Positions 1 to 8,978 of a DNA stretch of 64,000 nt are shown here, in pieces. Position numbers and translations under genes: made by a program. This stretch comes from an uncultured Rhodopila sp. (lineage in GTDB: Bacteria > Pseudomonadota > Alphaproteobacteria > Acetobacterales > Acetobacteraceae), in the NCBI GenBank assembly GCA_903932145.1, contig CAIZFE010000065.1:62001-126000 (forward strand), in the 5' to 3' direction. How positions within the stretch are numbered: the stretch's first letter is position 1; every line of letters starts with the position of its first letter. The notes under the pieces were generated by a model. That model was not told where the DNA came from and searched no databases. It saw nothing but the letters and a program-made list of their open reading frames with translations.

Positions 1-1383
1 GCCGTCCGTATAGACGTGAACCAGCGCGCCGGCCTGGTTCATCTGCACGAGGTTGAACGAGATGCCGAATTTCACGGGTGTCAGCGCCAGGCCGCGCTTG
101 ATCCAGGGATTCGCCGCGTTGAAATTTTCGACGCCCGCCCGCCGTTCGGCGTACTGCGACTGTTCGGCGAGGACGTTGACCAAATCGGGGATGACGTTGT
201 CCTCGATCACCGCATGATACGGCGTCACGTTGCGGTCTGTGGTGCCGTAGAAGTTGCGTTGCCTTACCGTCAGCGGATCAAGTCCCAGAGTGCGGGCAAT
301 TTCGTCGACAACCTGTTCGATGCCCATCATGCCCTGCGGACCGCCGAAACCACGGAAGGCTGTGTTCGAGACTGTATTGGTCTTCAGGCGATGGGAGACG
401 ATCCGCACATTCTCCAGATAGTAACAATTGTCGCAATGCAGCATGGCTCGGTCGTTGATCGCGTTGGACAGGTCGGGCGACATGCCGCAGCGGCTGGCGA
501 GTTCGAACTCGATGCCCTGTATGCGGCCTTCGGCGTCGAAACCGACGTCGTAGTCGATACGGAAATCGTGCCGTTTGCCGGTCAGAACCATGTCGTCGTC
601 GCGGTCGAGCCGTAACTTGACCGGCCGTTTGGTGCGCTGCGCCAACAAGGCCGCGACGGCGGCGATCAGCGAGGCCTGGGATTCCTTGCCGCCGAACGCA
701 CCGCCCATGCGGCGGGTTTCTGTCACGACGGAATGGTCGGATAGCTTCAAAGCTTTAGCGACGAGGTGCTGCACCTCGGTCGGGTGCTGGGTGGAGGAAT
801 AGACCAGCATATCGCCGTCCTCCCCGGGGATCGCCATGGCGACCTGGCCTTCGAGGTAGAAATGTTCCTGGCCGCCGACGTCGATCCGGCCGGAGAGACG
901 ATGCGGTGAACGGGCCAAAGCGGCGGCGGCATCGCCCCGTGCCATGGTTTGTGTCGGCAGCAGGATGTTGTGCGCGGCCAGCGCCTCGTCGATGGTGATG
1001 ATCGCGGGCAGAACGTCGTATTCAATGGTCGCGGCCATGGCGGCTCTACGGGCGCCCGCCATGCTGTTGGCGGCGACGGCGAAGATGGATTGACCGCAAT
1101 ACTCCACCAGCCCGTCGGCGAAGATCGGGTCGCCCGGCAAAGCGGGGCCGACGTCGTTGACACCGGGTACGTCGGCGGCGGTCATGACGGCGGCCACGCC
1201 CGGCATCGCCGCGGCGGCGGTCACGTCCAGTTTGGTGATGCGGGCGTGCGCGTGTTCGGATAACCGGATGTAGGCATGCAGGAGGTTCGCCGGTTCAGGC
1301 AGGTCGTCGATGTAAAGCGCCTCGCCGCTGACATGCTTGGTGGCGCTGTCGTGCGCTACGTTTTGGCCGACCGGGGCGTTCAT
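1..1383 (-). CDS. xdhB: Xanthine dehydrogenase, molybdopterin-binding subunit (partial, C-terminus off the window)
   Basis: Large subunit of xanthine dehydrogenase, which oxidises hypoxanthine and xanthine to urate at the molybdenum cofactor. I translated the reverse strand directly: the frame is open from the ATG at 1383 to the window edge, about 461 residues. It shows the molybdopterin-contact motifs GGAFGGKE and FRGFGGPQG and an N-terminal a/b hammerhead region (SGEALYIDDLPEP). The start overlaps the xdhA stop by 4 bases (ATGA), so the two subunits are translationally coupled. The rest of the gene, and probably xdhC, lies to the left of the window. Family assignment is secure; substrate (xanthine) is supported by the neighbouring urate genes. 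Confidence 0.95.
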   Translation of the reverse strand, partial: MNAPVGQNVAHDSATKHVSGEALYIDDLPEPANLLHAYIRLSEHAHARITKLDVTAAAAMPGVAAVMTAADVPGVNDVGPALPGDPIFADGLVEYCGQSIFAVAANSMAGARRAAMAATIEYDVLPAIITIDEALAAHNILLPTQTMARGDAAAALARSPHRLSGRIDVGGQEHFYLEGQVAMAIPGEDGDMLVYSSTQHPTEVQHLVAKALKLSDHSVVTETRRMGGAFGGKESQASLIAAVAALLAQRTKRPVKLRLDRDDDMVLTGKRHDFRIDYDVGFDAEGRIQGIEFELASRCGMSPDLSNAINDRAMLHCDNCYYLENVRIVSHRLKTNTVSNTAFRGFGGPQGMMGIEQVVDEIARTLGLDPLTVRQRNFYGTTDRNVTPYHAVIEDNVIPDLVNVLAEQSQYAERRAGVENFNAANPWIKRGLALTPVKFGISFNLVQMNQAGALVHVYTDG

Positions 1384-2795
1384 ACCGGAGCCTCCAGTCT
1401 TGTCCGGGGTGCGTCGGCGCTGGCTTCCAGGAAGACCTTAAACAACAGATTGGCCGCGATGGTTCGGCGATACCCCGCGCTCGCCCGCATGTCGGAAATT
1501 GGGGTGAAATCGGCTTCCAGGGCCGCCATCGCGGATCGCACGGTGGCCTCGGTCCAGGGCTTGCCCAGCAAGGCGGCTTCGGCGTTGCGGGCGCGCGCCG
1601 GGGTGGCGGCTACGCCGCCAAAACCCATGCGAATGTCTCGCACGGTGCCGTCCAGGATGGTGGTTCGAAAGGCGGCACAGACGGCCGAGATGTCCTGGTC
1701 GAACCGTTTTGCCGTTTTGTAGCAGTGGAAACTTTGGCCGGGCGCGGCGACTGGGATGTCGATGCGCTCGATGAACTCGCCGGCGGCCAGGACGGTGCGG
1801 CGGTAGCCGGTAAAGAAGTCCTCGATCGGAACATTGCGCCGGCCGGTGCCTCGGCGCAGCACCAGCGTCGCGCCAACGGCGATCAGGGCCGGTGGCATAT
1901 CGCCAATGGGGGAGGCATTGCCGATGTTGCCGCCGATGGTGCCACGATTGCGGATTTGCCGCGATCCGATCCGCCGGATGAGCAGACCGAGGTCCGGGTA
2001 GTGCGCCTGCAGCACGTCCAGTGCGTCCTCATAGGTCGCGCCGGCACCAATGCGGATGATGCCGCCGGATTCATCGATGCCTGCCATATCCGTGACCGCA
2101 TCGAGCGCCACGATGTACTTCAGGTCGCGGTGCTGCTTGGTAACCCACAGACCGACATCGGTGCCGCCGGCCAGCAGCACCGCATCAGGATGCGCCAGCA
2201 ACGTCTCCGCCAGTTCGTCGGTAGAGCGCGGTGCGATATAGGTCTGGCCCGCATGGTTTAGCGTCAGGGTTTTCGACGTATCCAGTGCCAGGTTCGCGGC
2301 GGGGCGGTTATCGGGTGGCGCGGCGCATGCGTCCAAGGCGGCATCGACGATCGGCCGGTATCCCGTGCAACGACAGAGATTGCCAGCCAGGGCCTCGTTG
2401 ACAGCCGTGCGATCCGGGGTCCCGTCGCTCTGTCGCAGCGCATACAACGACATGACAAAACCCGGCGTACAGAAACCGCATTGTGAGGCGTGGCGGTCCA
2501 CCATCGCCTGCTGCACCGGATGCAGCGCTGTGTCCGGTTGGCGCAGGTGTTCCACGGTCAGCAGTTGCTTGCCGTCCAGCGCCGGGACGAAGACGATGCA
2601 GGCGTTGACCGCACGCTGTTGCTTGCCGTCATTCAGGACGACCGTGCAGGCGCCGCAATCGCCCTCGGCGCAGCCTTCCTTGGTGCCGGTCAACCCCGCG
2701 GTTCCGCGCAGGTATTCCAGCACCGTCAGGGTCGGGCTGACCTGCCGAAGTTCTTGCTTCTGGTCGCCCAGGAGGAAATGGACGGAGTCACGCAC
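1380..2795 (-). CDS. xdhA: Xanthine dehydrogenase small subunit (2Fe-2S and FAD domains)
   Basis: Electron-transfer subunit of xanthine dehydrogenase, 471 residues. The N-terminal ferredoxin-like domain carries GCAEGDCGAC; the second [2Fe-2S] domain has QCGFCTPG and NLCRCTGYRPI; the remainder (about 190-470) is the FAD-binding domain with LLAGGTDVGLW and a TIGGNIGNASPIGD motif. I choose the GTG at 2795 because a GAGGG ribosome-binding site lies 9 bases upstream; an in-frame GTG at 2816 has no such site. It is first in a two-gene operon with xdhB and is divergent from the cysteine hydrolase/permease operon. The start is inferred, the function is firm. Confidence 0.95.
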   Translation of the reverse strand: MRDSVHFLLGDQKQELRQVSPTLTVLEYLRGTAGLTGTKEGCAEGDCGACTVVLNDGKQQRAVNACIVFVPALDGKQLLTVEHLRQPDTALHPVQQAMVDRHASQCGFCTPGFVMSLYALRQSDGTPDRTAVNEALAGNLCRCTGYRPIVDAALDACAAPPDNRPAANLALDTSKTLTLNHAGQTYIAPRSTDELAETLLAHPDAVLLAGGTDVGLWVTKQHRDLKYIVALDAVTDMAGIDESGGIIRIGAGATYEDALDVLQAHYPDLGLLIRRIGSRQIRNRGTIGGNIGNASPIGDMPPALIAVGATLVLRRGTGRRNVPIEDFFTGYRRTVLAAGEFIERIDIPVAAPGQSFHCYKTAKRFDQDISAVCAAFRTTILDGTVRDIRMGFGGVAATPARARNAEAALLGKPWTEATVRSAMAALEADFTPISDMRASAGYRRTIAANLLFKVFLEASADAPRTRLEAPV

Positions 2796-3322
2796 TGGCC
2801 AAAGCCCTCGACACACCGATCCACCGCTGCTGACTGGTCACGATGCCTGCCTCCGTTTTATTCAACGCTCACCAATTGGAAGCTAACGGCAATCGGCGGG
2901 CAAGGGTCAATCGCCGAATGTGACACGAACCGCGAAAAGCCCGCAAAACGGGCATAAATATCGATTTGGGCAATTTATGGACACATCGTGATACAATATT
3001 GGTGTATTGATGTAATAACAGTCAAATCTGTCGCAGACACCTCTTCCCGCGGCAGCGAATAGCGCACCGCTTGCATCCGACCGCTCACAATCCGAGCGTT
3101 CTTAAGTTGGAAACACGGCGGTGGGACGGGTGCCCGCAGCCACGAACGGCCTGTCGCCTCATAATCGACCAGGATGGCATGTGGGTTGCACGTCTTTGAC
3201 GCGAGTTTGCGCATGGGGGTCGATGCGATGCCGGAACTGCGGGACGCGGATACACTTCTTGCCGGTGCAGGCGCGGTTCGGCCGCGAACAGCCCGGGGGT
3301 CGCTGCTGATCCTGGTATCGCC
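2796..3322. other. Divergent intergenic region between xdhAB and the hydrolase/permease operon
   Basis: About 530 bases without a credible gene; the short open frames here lack ribosome-binding sites and homology I recognise. It holds a clearly AT-rich patch near 2955-3020 that includes an imperfect inverted repeat ATACA-N7-TGTAT at 2991-3007, a possible operator for a regulator encoded elsewhere. It also holds the sigma-54-type promoter listed separately at 3175-3190. I did not identify a promoter for xdhA. Confidence 0.5.
3175..3190 (+). promoter_or_regulatory. Sigma-54 (-24/-12) promoter before the cysteine hydrolase/permease operon
   Basis: TGGCATGTGGGTTGCA matches the RpoN consensus TGGCACG-N4-TTGCW at all but one position and keeps the invariant GG-N10-GC spacing. 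It lies about 130 bases before the start at 3323. Two more such sites occur at this locus in the right orientation for their genes, which makes chance matching less likely. Confidence 0.7.
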
Positions 3323-3988
3323 ATGATCGACATCGCCGCGGAACCATATGCTTTTTCATTCGATCCGCCTCGGGCGGCGCTGTTGATCATCGACATGCAG
3401 CGCGACTTCCTGGAACCCGGCGGCTTCGGCGAAATGCTGGGCAATGACGTGTCGCAGTTACGCCGGACCATCGAACCGAACCGGCGCCTGTTGGCCGCAT
3501 GGCGAGCCGCCGGACTGATGGTGCTTCACACCCGTGAAGGCCACCGACCGGATCTGGCGGATCTGCCGCCGGCCAAGAAGATCCGCGGCCGTAGTGCCAC
3601 CTGTATCGGCGATCCCGGCCCCATGGGCCGCATCCTGGTGCGCGGCGAGGCCGGTCACGACATCATTCCCGAACTTTATCCCGTGGCCGGCGAGCCTGTG
3701 ATCGACAAGCCCGGCAAGGGCGCCTTCTTCGCCACCGATCTGCACGCCATCCTGCAAAACCGCGGCATCTCGCAGCTTGTCGTGACAGGCGTCACGACGG
3801 AAGTCTGCGTCAACACCACGGTTCGCGAGGCCAACGACCGCGGCTACAACTGCCTCGTGCCCGAGGACTGCGTCGGCTCCTATTTCCCCGAATTTCAGGC
3901 GATGGGCCTGAACATGATCAAGGCGCAGGGCGGCATCTTCGGATGGGTCGGTACCTCGAAGGACGTGATAGCGGCACTGAAACAATAG
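3323..3988 (+). CDS. Cysteine hydrolase of the isochorismatase superfamily, biuret/triuret hydrolase-like (copy 1)
   Basis: 221-residue soluble amidohydrolase. The Asp-Lys-Cys triad of the family is visible as D24 ([10 protein letters not shown]), K129 (VIDKPGKG) and C162 (TTEVCVNTT), with spacings of 105 and 33 residues. The conserved [10 protein letters not shown] and IGDPGP.GRIL blocks match biuret hydrolase-type enzymes, which cut C-N bonds of biuret or triuret. It is a clear paralogue of the gene at 12208, but the loop after the catalytic Asp differs (RDFLEPGGF against [10 protein letters not shown]), so the substrate may differ. It precedes the purine permease by 16 bases and follows a sigma-54 promoter. 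Triuret, a urate oxidation product, is a reasonable guess; other ureides are possible. Confidence 0.8.
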   Translation: MIDIAAEPYAFSFDPPRAALLIIDMQRDFLEPGGFGEMLGNDVSQLRRTIEPNRRLLAAWRAAGLMVLHTREGHRPDLADLPPAKKIRGRSATCIGDPGPMGRILVRGEAGHDIIPELYPVAGEPVIDKPGKGAFFATDLHAILQNRGISQLVVTGVTTEVCVNTTVREANDRGYNCLVPEDCVGSYFPEFQAMGLNMIKAQGGIFGWVGTSKDVIAALKQ

Positions 3989-4004
3989 TCACAGGAGCGA
4001 CGCG

Positions 4005-5585
4005 ATGAGTGGAGCGGCGACGGCTTTCAAACCCAAATTCTGGGTTCCCGGCGACTGGAACGCGTTGTTCGGCTTCGGCACGAATATTCTGGTCAACGTG
4101 CTGGTGTTGACCGGACTTCTGCGTTTTGTCCTGAAAATGCCCGACGACCTGGTGTTTGGCCGCATCTTGCCCGCGCTCGGATTAATGCTGTGCCTGAGCA
4201 CCTGTTACTACGCGTTCCTGGCCTGGAGGCTTGCGAAACAAACCGGCCGGACCGACGTGTGCGCGCTGCCATCGGGTATCAGTGTACCGCACATGTTCGT
4301 CGTGACCTTCGTGGTGATGTTGCCGATCCTGATCGCAACGAAAGATCCGGTGCAGGCATGGGAAGCCGGCCTGACCTGGGTGTTCGTTCAGAGTTTCGTG
4401 CTGATGGCGGGCGGCTTTGTCGGTCCTTACATTCGCAAGATAACGCCGCGCGCCGCCCTGCTCGGTTCGTTGGCGGGTATCTCGATCACCTTCATCTCCA
4501 TGAGCCCGGCGGCGCAGGTGTTTTCTACTCCGGTGATCGGCGTCGTCTGCTTCGCGGTAATTTTGGCGAACTGGTTTGGCGGCGTAAAATATTTCGGCGG
4601 CGTCCCCGGCGGTCTGGTGGCGATCGCGGCCGGCACGTTGATCGCCTGGTTGTCCAATCTGTTCGGTCTGGGATACGGCGAACTGACCGGGGCGAAATTG
4701 GCCGCCTCTGTGTCCAACTTCGGATTTTCGTTTCCGATCCCGGCGATCGGGCATGTGTTCGGCGGCTTCAAATATCTCGGCGTGATCCTGGTGACCGCGA
4801 TCCCGTTCGGCATCTACGATCTGATCGAGGCTTTGGATAACGTCGAAAGCGCCGCCGCCGCCGGGGATTCTTTTCCGACCACACGGGTGCTGACCGCCGA
4901 CGGCGTGATCAGCCTGATCGGGTGTTTGTTGGGCAATCCGTTCATCAACGCGGTCTATATCGGCCATCCCGGCTGGAAGGCGATGGGCGGCCGGATGGGA
5001 TACTCCGCCGTAACCGGGATATCGGTGCTGGTCCTGACATGGTTCGGCATCATCGCGGTGATGATGGCGCTGATCCCGGTGGTCGCCATCCTGCCCATCC
5101 TGCTGTATATCGGGATGCTGATCGGTTCGCAGGCGTTCCAGGAATCGCCGCACCGGCACGCGCCGGCGATCGTGTTGGCGCTGCTGCCGCAACTCGCGGC
5201 CTGGGGCAAGACACAGATCGACAACGCGCTGGGCGCCGCTGGCACCAGTGCGCATGAGATCGGCATGGCCAAACTGGCGCAGGTCGGCGTGCTGTATCAC
5301 GGGCTGGAAGTGTTGGGGGGCGGGGCGACGCTGGCCGGGATCATCCTGGGTGCGATCACCGTATTCATCATCGACCGGGAATTCGAGAAAGCGGCCGCCT
5401 TCGCACTCGCGGGGATGGTTTTCACCTTCTTCGGCTTCATCCATGGCGAGGCGATCATGTTCGCCAGTTCTCCGGCCGTGGCCGTGTCGTATCTGGGGGT
5501 CGCGGTGGTGCTGTTCGTGTGTTCGAAATACGCCGAGTTTTCGCCATTGCCTGTGGAAATGCATCTCGGGCAGGAAGCGGATTGA
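4005..5585 (+). CDS. NCS2-family purine/uracil-xanthine permease
   Basis: 526-residue polytopic inner-membrane protein with about 12-14 hydrophobic segments and the family-typical early Pro/Gly-rich helices (ALPSGISVPHMF, KITPRAALLGSLAGI). NCS2 carriers import purines, xanthine or urate by proton symport. The start has an AGGAG site (positions 3992-3996) 8 bases upstream. It lies in one operon with the cysteine hydrolase and faces the urate-degradation genes, which supports a purine or ureide substrate. The exact substrate cannot be read from sequence. A perfect hairpin follows its stop. Confidence 0.88.
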   Translation: MSGAATAFKPKFWVPGDWNALFGFGTNILVNVLVLTGLLRFVLKMPDDLVFGRILPALGLMLCLSTCYYAFLAWRLAKQTGRTDVCALPSGISVPHMFVVTFVVMLPILIATKDPVQAWEAGLTWVFVQSFVLMAGGFVGPYIRKITPRAALLGSLAGISITFISMSPAAQVFSTPVIGVVCFAVILANWFGGVKYFGGVPGGLVAIAAGTLIAWLSNLFGLGYGELTGAKLAASVSNFGFSFPIPAIGHVFGGFKYLGVILVTAIPFGIYDLIEALDNVESAAAAGDSFPTTRVLTADGVISLIGCLLGNPFINAVYIGHPGWKAMGGRMGYSAVTGISVLVLTWFGIIAVMMALIPVVAILPILLYIGMLIGSQAFQESPHRHAPAIVLALLPQLAAWGKTQIDNALGAAGTSAHEIGMAKLAQVGVLYHGLEVLGGGATLAGIILGAITVFIIDREFEKAAAFALAGMVFTFFGFIHGEAIMFASSPAVAVSYLGVAVVLFVCSKYAEFSPLPVEMHLGQEAD

Positions 5586-5600
5586 CACTTGTTCGATATT

Positions 5601-5631
5601 CGGTGTGGCCGCACTCAGTTCGGCCACACCG
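5601..5631. terminator. Bidirectional hairpin between convergent permease and uraD-uraH genes
   Basis: Perfect 11-base-pair stem, CGGTGTGGCCG pairing with CGGCCACACCG around a 9-base loop, in the 47-base gap between two convergent stop codons. There is no long T-tract on either side, so it may be an atypical or bidirectional terminator. Confidence 0.7.
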
Positions 5632-5632
5632 A

Positions 5633-6484
5633 TCAGCTTCCACGATACGTGGTATAACCGTAGGGCGAGAGAAGCAGCGGAATGTGGTAGTGGCTGGCCG
5701 GATCGGTGATACGAAACCGAATCGGGATCAGATCGTAGAAACCCGGGTCCCCTGCCCCGCCGCGCCATCCCTCGACATCGAAGATGATTTCATACGTGCC
5801 TATTTGCAGGGCACCTGCCGACAGAAGCGGCGAATCGCAACGGCCGTCGGCGTTCGTCTGCCACATGCCGATCTTGCTGCGTTGGTCATCGCTGATCCGA
5901 TACAGCGTCAGGGGCAGGCCGGCGGCCGGCAAACCGGTGGCCGTATCGAGCGCATGAACGGTCAGATAACCATCAGGTTTGATCATATCCTCCAGGCGGA
6001 AGCGGGCGATTTTAGCCACCTCGGCCAAGGCCGTTGCCCGTTCCTGATCGTTCGAATGCGCCACGCGCCGGGACAGCGCCGCCAGAATCGCGGCCCGATC
6101 GCGCTGCCCGCGCACGGCGATGATGAACGGAAAGCCGAAGCGGCTTCGGTACGCCGTGTTCAGCGCATCGAATTGCGCGGCTTCGTCGGCATCCAGCCGA
6201 TCCAGTCCCTTACTGCCTTGTTCCGCTGCCGACGCAGCCGTCAGCGTGGCGCGCCGAGCCAGCTCGGGATGCGCACAGAGAAGGGCCAGTTTTTGTTCCG
6301 GTTCGGCATGATCGACAATCTCGACCATCGTTGCGTGCAAGCTGTCCAGCGATGCGAACGGACGCGCCGCACAGGCGGCGCGCGGGACCCATGGCGAATG
6401 CTCGAAGATGCCGCCGAGGATTTCCGTGAAACGGTCCGCATCGAGGGCGTTCAACGCGGCCATGGTTAGTTTCGTTTGGGACAT
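5633..6484 (-). CDS. Bifunctional OHCU decarboxylase / 5-hydroxyisourate hydrolase
   Basis: Fusion of UraD (about residues 1-165) and UraH (about 170-283), the two enzymes that turn 5-hydroxyisourate into (S)-allantoin after urate oxidation. UraD features include FEHSPWVP, HPELA and RFGFPFIIAV. UraH features include LTVHALDTATG, TNADGR, and the diagnostic C-terminal YRGS preceded by YHIPLLLSPYGY. The ATG at 6484 lies 2 bases after the puuD stop, so it is co-transcribed with puuD. A longer reading from 6517 would overlap puuD without a better ribosome site. The single polypeptide performs both post-PuuD steps; free UraD and UraH also exist in bacteria. Confidence 0.92.
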   Translation of the reverse strand: MSQTKLTMAALNALDADRFTEILGGIFEHSPWVPRAACAARPFASLDSLHATMVEIVDHAEPEQKLALLCAHPELARRATLTAASAAEQGSKGLDRLDADEAAQFDALNTAYRSRFGFPFIIAVRGQRDRAAILAALSRRVAHSNDQERATALAEVAKIARFRLEDMIKPDGYLTVHALDTATGLPAAGLPLTLYRISDDQRSKIGMWQTNADGRCDSPLLSAGALQIGTYEIIFDVEGWRGGAGDPGFYDLIPIRFRITDPASHYHIPLLLSPYGYTTYRGS

Positions 6485-6486
6485 GG

Positions 6487-7689
6487 TCAATCCAGCTTCG
6501 AACCGGCAACGATCCAACTACCAAGCTGAGCACGTTCCGCGTCGGTGATTTCGGTCACGTTGCCCAGGGGCATCGTGTGGGTCTTGACCGCCTGCGCCAT
6601 GATTTGGGGCGCCTGGCGTTTGATTTGCGCAGGGGTATCGAACATGACGCCTTTTGGCGCCTCCGCGAAACCGGGGAATTGCGGTTTCGCCGCGTGACAG
6701 ACATGGCAGCGTTGATCGACGATCTGTTTGGCGTCGGCAAACGTCACCGGAGCGGCTCCCGCATCAGCGACCGACACCCGCGGTTGGCTTAAAACGCCAA
6801 GGCCGATGGCACAGATCACCGGCACGGCGGCGGCTGGCCACAGGCGCCAGTCGGGTTTGGCGCCGGCATGCATGGTATTGAACCAATGCCGCACCAGGAA
6901 GCTGGCGATGAAAATGCACGCCAGGATCAGCCAACTCCAGCGCGGCGATGAGTAGGTGAAGGAATAATGGTTGCTCAGCATCGTGAACACGACAGGCAAC
7001 GTCAGGTAGTTGTTGTGGATCGAGCGCTGCTTGGCGACCTGTCCGTGGATGGGGTCGGGTTGCTGACCGGCGAGAAGGGCGGCGACGACTTTACGTTGTC
7101 CGGGAATGATGACGATCAGCACGTTGGCGGCCATAATCGTGCCGACCAGGGCGCCCACCTGAATGAAGGCGCCGCGTCCGCTAAAGACGTGCGTATAGCC
7201 ATACGTAGCGACGAGAAACAGCATGAAACCGGAGATCGCGAGGCGCGCGGTCGTGCGCCCGAACCAGGACCGGCACATCAGGTCATAGAGAAACCAACCG
7301 ATAACCAGCGATGCCACTGAGGCCGGTATCGCGTCGGCGGCGTCGATATTCATCACCGCCGGATCGATCAGATACACGGATGGATTGAGGTAGTACGTCA
7401 GTACCAGCAGCACAAAACCAAAGATCCAGGTGCCGTAGGCCTCCCATTTGAACCAGGTCAGGTGCTCCGGCATGAATTCCGGCGCGACGGAGAATTTTTG
7501 GATGTTGTAGAAGCCGCCGCCGTGGACCTGCCAAGCCTCGCCTTTGACGCGCGGATCGAGGCGCGCGTTGCGCTGCAGGCCGGCATCGAGGGCGATGAAA
7601 TAGAATGAGGAGCCGATCCAGGCGATCCCCGCGATCACGTGCGTCCAACGGACCAGCAGGCTGATCCAGTCAAGCAGCGTATCGATCAT
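6487..7689 (-). CDS. puuD: Membrane urate hydroxylase (urate oxidase) with cytochrome c domain
   Basis: 400-residue PuuD-type enzyme that converts urate to 5-hydroxyisourate in the inner membrane and passes electrons to cytochrome c rather than O2. The N-terminal DUF989-type part has several membrane helices (VRWTHVIAGIAWIGSSFYF, the CRSWFG region, a helix near 270). The C-terminal domain carries one heme-c site, CHVCH, near residue 330. Neighbours fit: the next gene, 2 bases on, handles the product. It explains why no soluble uricase is needed. Transcription may start in the 60 bases after the terminator at 7715-7742. Confidence 0.94.
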   Translation of the reverse strand: MIDTLLDWISLLVRWTHVIAGIAWIGSSFYFIALDAGLQRNARLDPRVKGEAWQVHGGGFYNIQKFSVAPEFMPEHLTWFKWEAYGTWIFGFVLLVLTYYLNPSVYLIDPAVMNIDAADAIPASVASLVIGWFLYDLMCRSWFGRTTARLAISGFMLFLVATYGYTHVFSGRGAFIQVGALVGTIMAANVLIVIIPGQRKVVAALLAGQQPDPIHGQVAKQRSIHNNYLTLPVVFTMLSNHYSFTYSSPRWSWLILACIFIASFLVRHWFNTMHAGAKPDWRLWPAAAVPVICAIGLGVLSQPRVSVADAGAAPVTFADAKQIVDQRCHVCHAAKPQFPGFAEAPKGVMFDTPAQIKRQAPQIMAQAVKTHTMPLGNVTEITDAERAQLGSWIVAGSKLD

Positions 7690-7714
7690 CGTTGGTTTCC
7701 TGATTCGTAAAACG

Positions 7715-7742
7715 TGCGCGGCGATCCGGAGACCGCCGCGCA
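7715..7742 (-). terminator. Intrinsic terminator after the Tsx-like gene
   Basis: On the reverse strand TGCGCGGCG pairs with CGCCGCGCA (9 base pairs, 10-base loop), followed two bases later by TTTT. It lies in the 60-base gap between the Tsx-like stop and puuD, so puuD probably has its own promoter or depends on read-through. Confidence 0.7.
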
Positions 7743-7749
7743 GACGCTA

Positions 7750-8592
7750 TCAGAAGTGGTATTCGATACCAAGCACCGGAGAGATTTCCTCGGAACCGGA
7801 AACCTTCGTATGGTCGTTGCCGAATTTGTTTTCCCACAGTTCGACCTGGAAATACGCATACAGGGTATGCGGCTTTTTGAACATCAGATCGCCGATATCC
7901 AAATCGATTTGCGGGCGGGCCAGAACTTCGGTCTTGGTCTGGACGCCAAATCCGTCCTTGCCTTTCGGCAGCACGACATTGGTGAAGCCTTTAAAGTCCA
8001 GCGGCAGGTTGGTGAACGTCAGTGGGAAGAACCAAACGATTTCGAATTCCGCGGTGGTGTCGAAGCTGACATCCTTGCCGACGATGCCGTTGTGGTTCCA
8101 CTCATGGTAAGCATGGACACCGACATTGACGAAGCCGACCGGCACATCCAGGTGGAAGTTCGGACCGACGACGATTGCCTTCTTGTCCGCCCCGAACGCG
8201 TTATTTTCGCCTTCCAGGTCGCCACCAATTTCGAAGTTGATCGCCTTGAACGGCCCGATAGCGGTGTTCACGCCGAGAAATTTGTCCGGGCTGAACTGGC
8301 CGCGGTAAAGCGCATAGAACTCGGTTGAACCACCGGGCGAATTCGCCGCCGGTTCGTTGGGGTTGGACAGAAGGATGTCGAGGTTGACGAAGTTTGAACC
8401 GTACGCGCCGGCGTCGAAATGGCCGAAGTTCGTGATAACCTTGTTGACGTCCCGGCCGCCCTTTTCGGCACCCGGATTGGAGATGGTGGTGCCGTCACGG
8501 ACACCAATCCAGGTATCGGTGAATCCGTCTGCGTGAGCCTGGGTGGCAGTCGCTGCCAGGGCCGCCGCGAATATCAAATGTCTCAGTTGCAT
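7750..8592 (-). CDS. Tsx-like outer-membrane channel (nucleoside-type porin)
   Basis: 280-residue exported protein with a signal peptide (LRHLIFAAALAATATQAHA) and the pattern of a small beta barrel: alternating strands, a final GIEYHF ending in Phe, and Tsx-family-like segments (FTDTWIGVRDG, PHTLYAYFQVELWENKFG). Tsx proteins admit nucleosides and related compounds through the outer membrane. The ATG at 8592 has AAGGA 7 bases upstream; an ATG at 8619 would place that site inside the gene. It is divergent from the BMP ABC operon, with its own sigma-54 promoter at 8682-8697. Position suggests it is the outer-membrane entry for the same substrates. Confidence 0.8.
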   Translation of the reverse strand: MQLRHLIFAAALAATATQAHADGFTDTWIGVRDGTTISNPGAEKGGRDVNKVITNFGHFDAGAYGSNFVNLDILLSNPNEPAANSPGGSTEFYALYRGQFSPDKFLGVNTAIGPFKAINFEIGGDLEGENNAFGADKKAIVVGPNFHLDVPVGFVNVGVHAYHEWNHNGIVGKDVSFDTTAEFEIVWFFPLTFTNLPLDFKGFTNVVLPKGKDGFGVQTKTEVLARPQIDLDIGDLMFKKPHTLYAYFQVELWENKFGNDHTKVSGSEEISPVLGIEYHF

Positions 8593-8681
8593 AGCGTAAT
8601 CCTTTTCCTTCAGCCCCATGGGTCCGTCTGCCGCGAGCGGATGACCACGCGAGCATCGTTGCGTCGCGCAACCTTATAGTC

Positions 8682-8697
8682 AGCAATCGATGTGCCA
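8682..8697 (-). promoter_or_regulatory. Sigma-54 (-24/-12) promoter for the Tsx-like gene
   Basis: Read on the reverse strand as TGGCACATCGATTGCT, an almost perfect RpoN site (TGGCAC, N5, TTGC plus T) with GG-N10-GC spacing. It lies 90 bases before the ATG at 8592. Confidence 0.78.
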
Positions 8698-8978
8698 CGG
8701 GAGCGGGTCGGAGCACCGAAACGTCCATTGGATGACGGTTGCGAGACAGTGATGGAAATGCGCAACAGTTTCGTGGCGATCGGGCTGATACGACGGCCAT
8801 CCAACGAAGATTGATCGGAGGCGGCCGGCGACCCATCCGCGTTTATTTCTCGCACAAGGTAACCTCTTGGACATAATGCGACAACATTCACGCCTATATT
8901 TTAACGTTATGGTGTTTTTATGAGCATTTCACTCATCCACGGCAGTTGCTTATGCCCTGCATGGGCTACATTTAGAAA

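Noticed and set aside
2796-3322. Purine or xanthine riboswitch upstream of xdhA
   Set aside because: No convincing conserved loop pattern is visible by eye; not reported as a feature.
4182-5768. A 528-codon open frame on the reverse strand opposite the NCS2 permease
   Set aside because: It mirrors codon bias of the real gene, has a low-complexity Arg/His/Asp-rich composition, and no ribosome site or recognisable domain.
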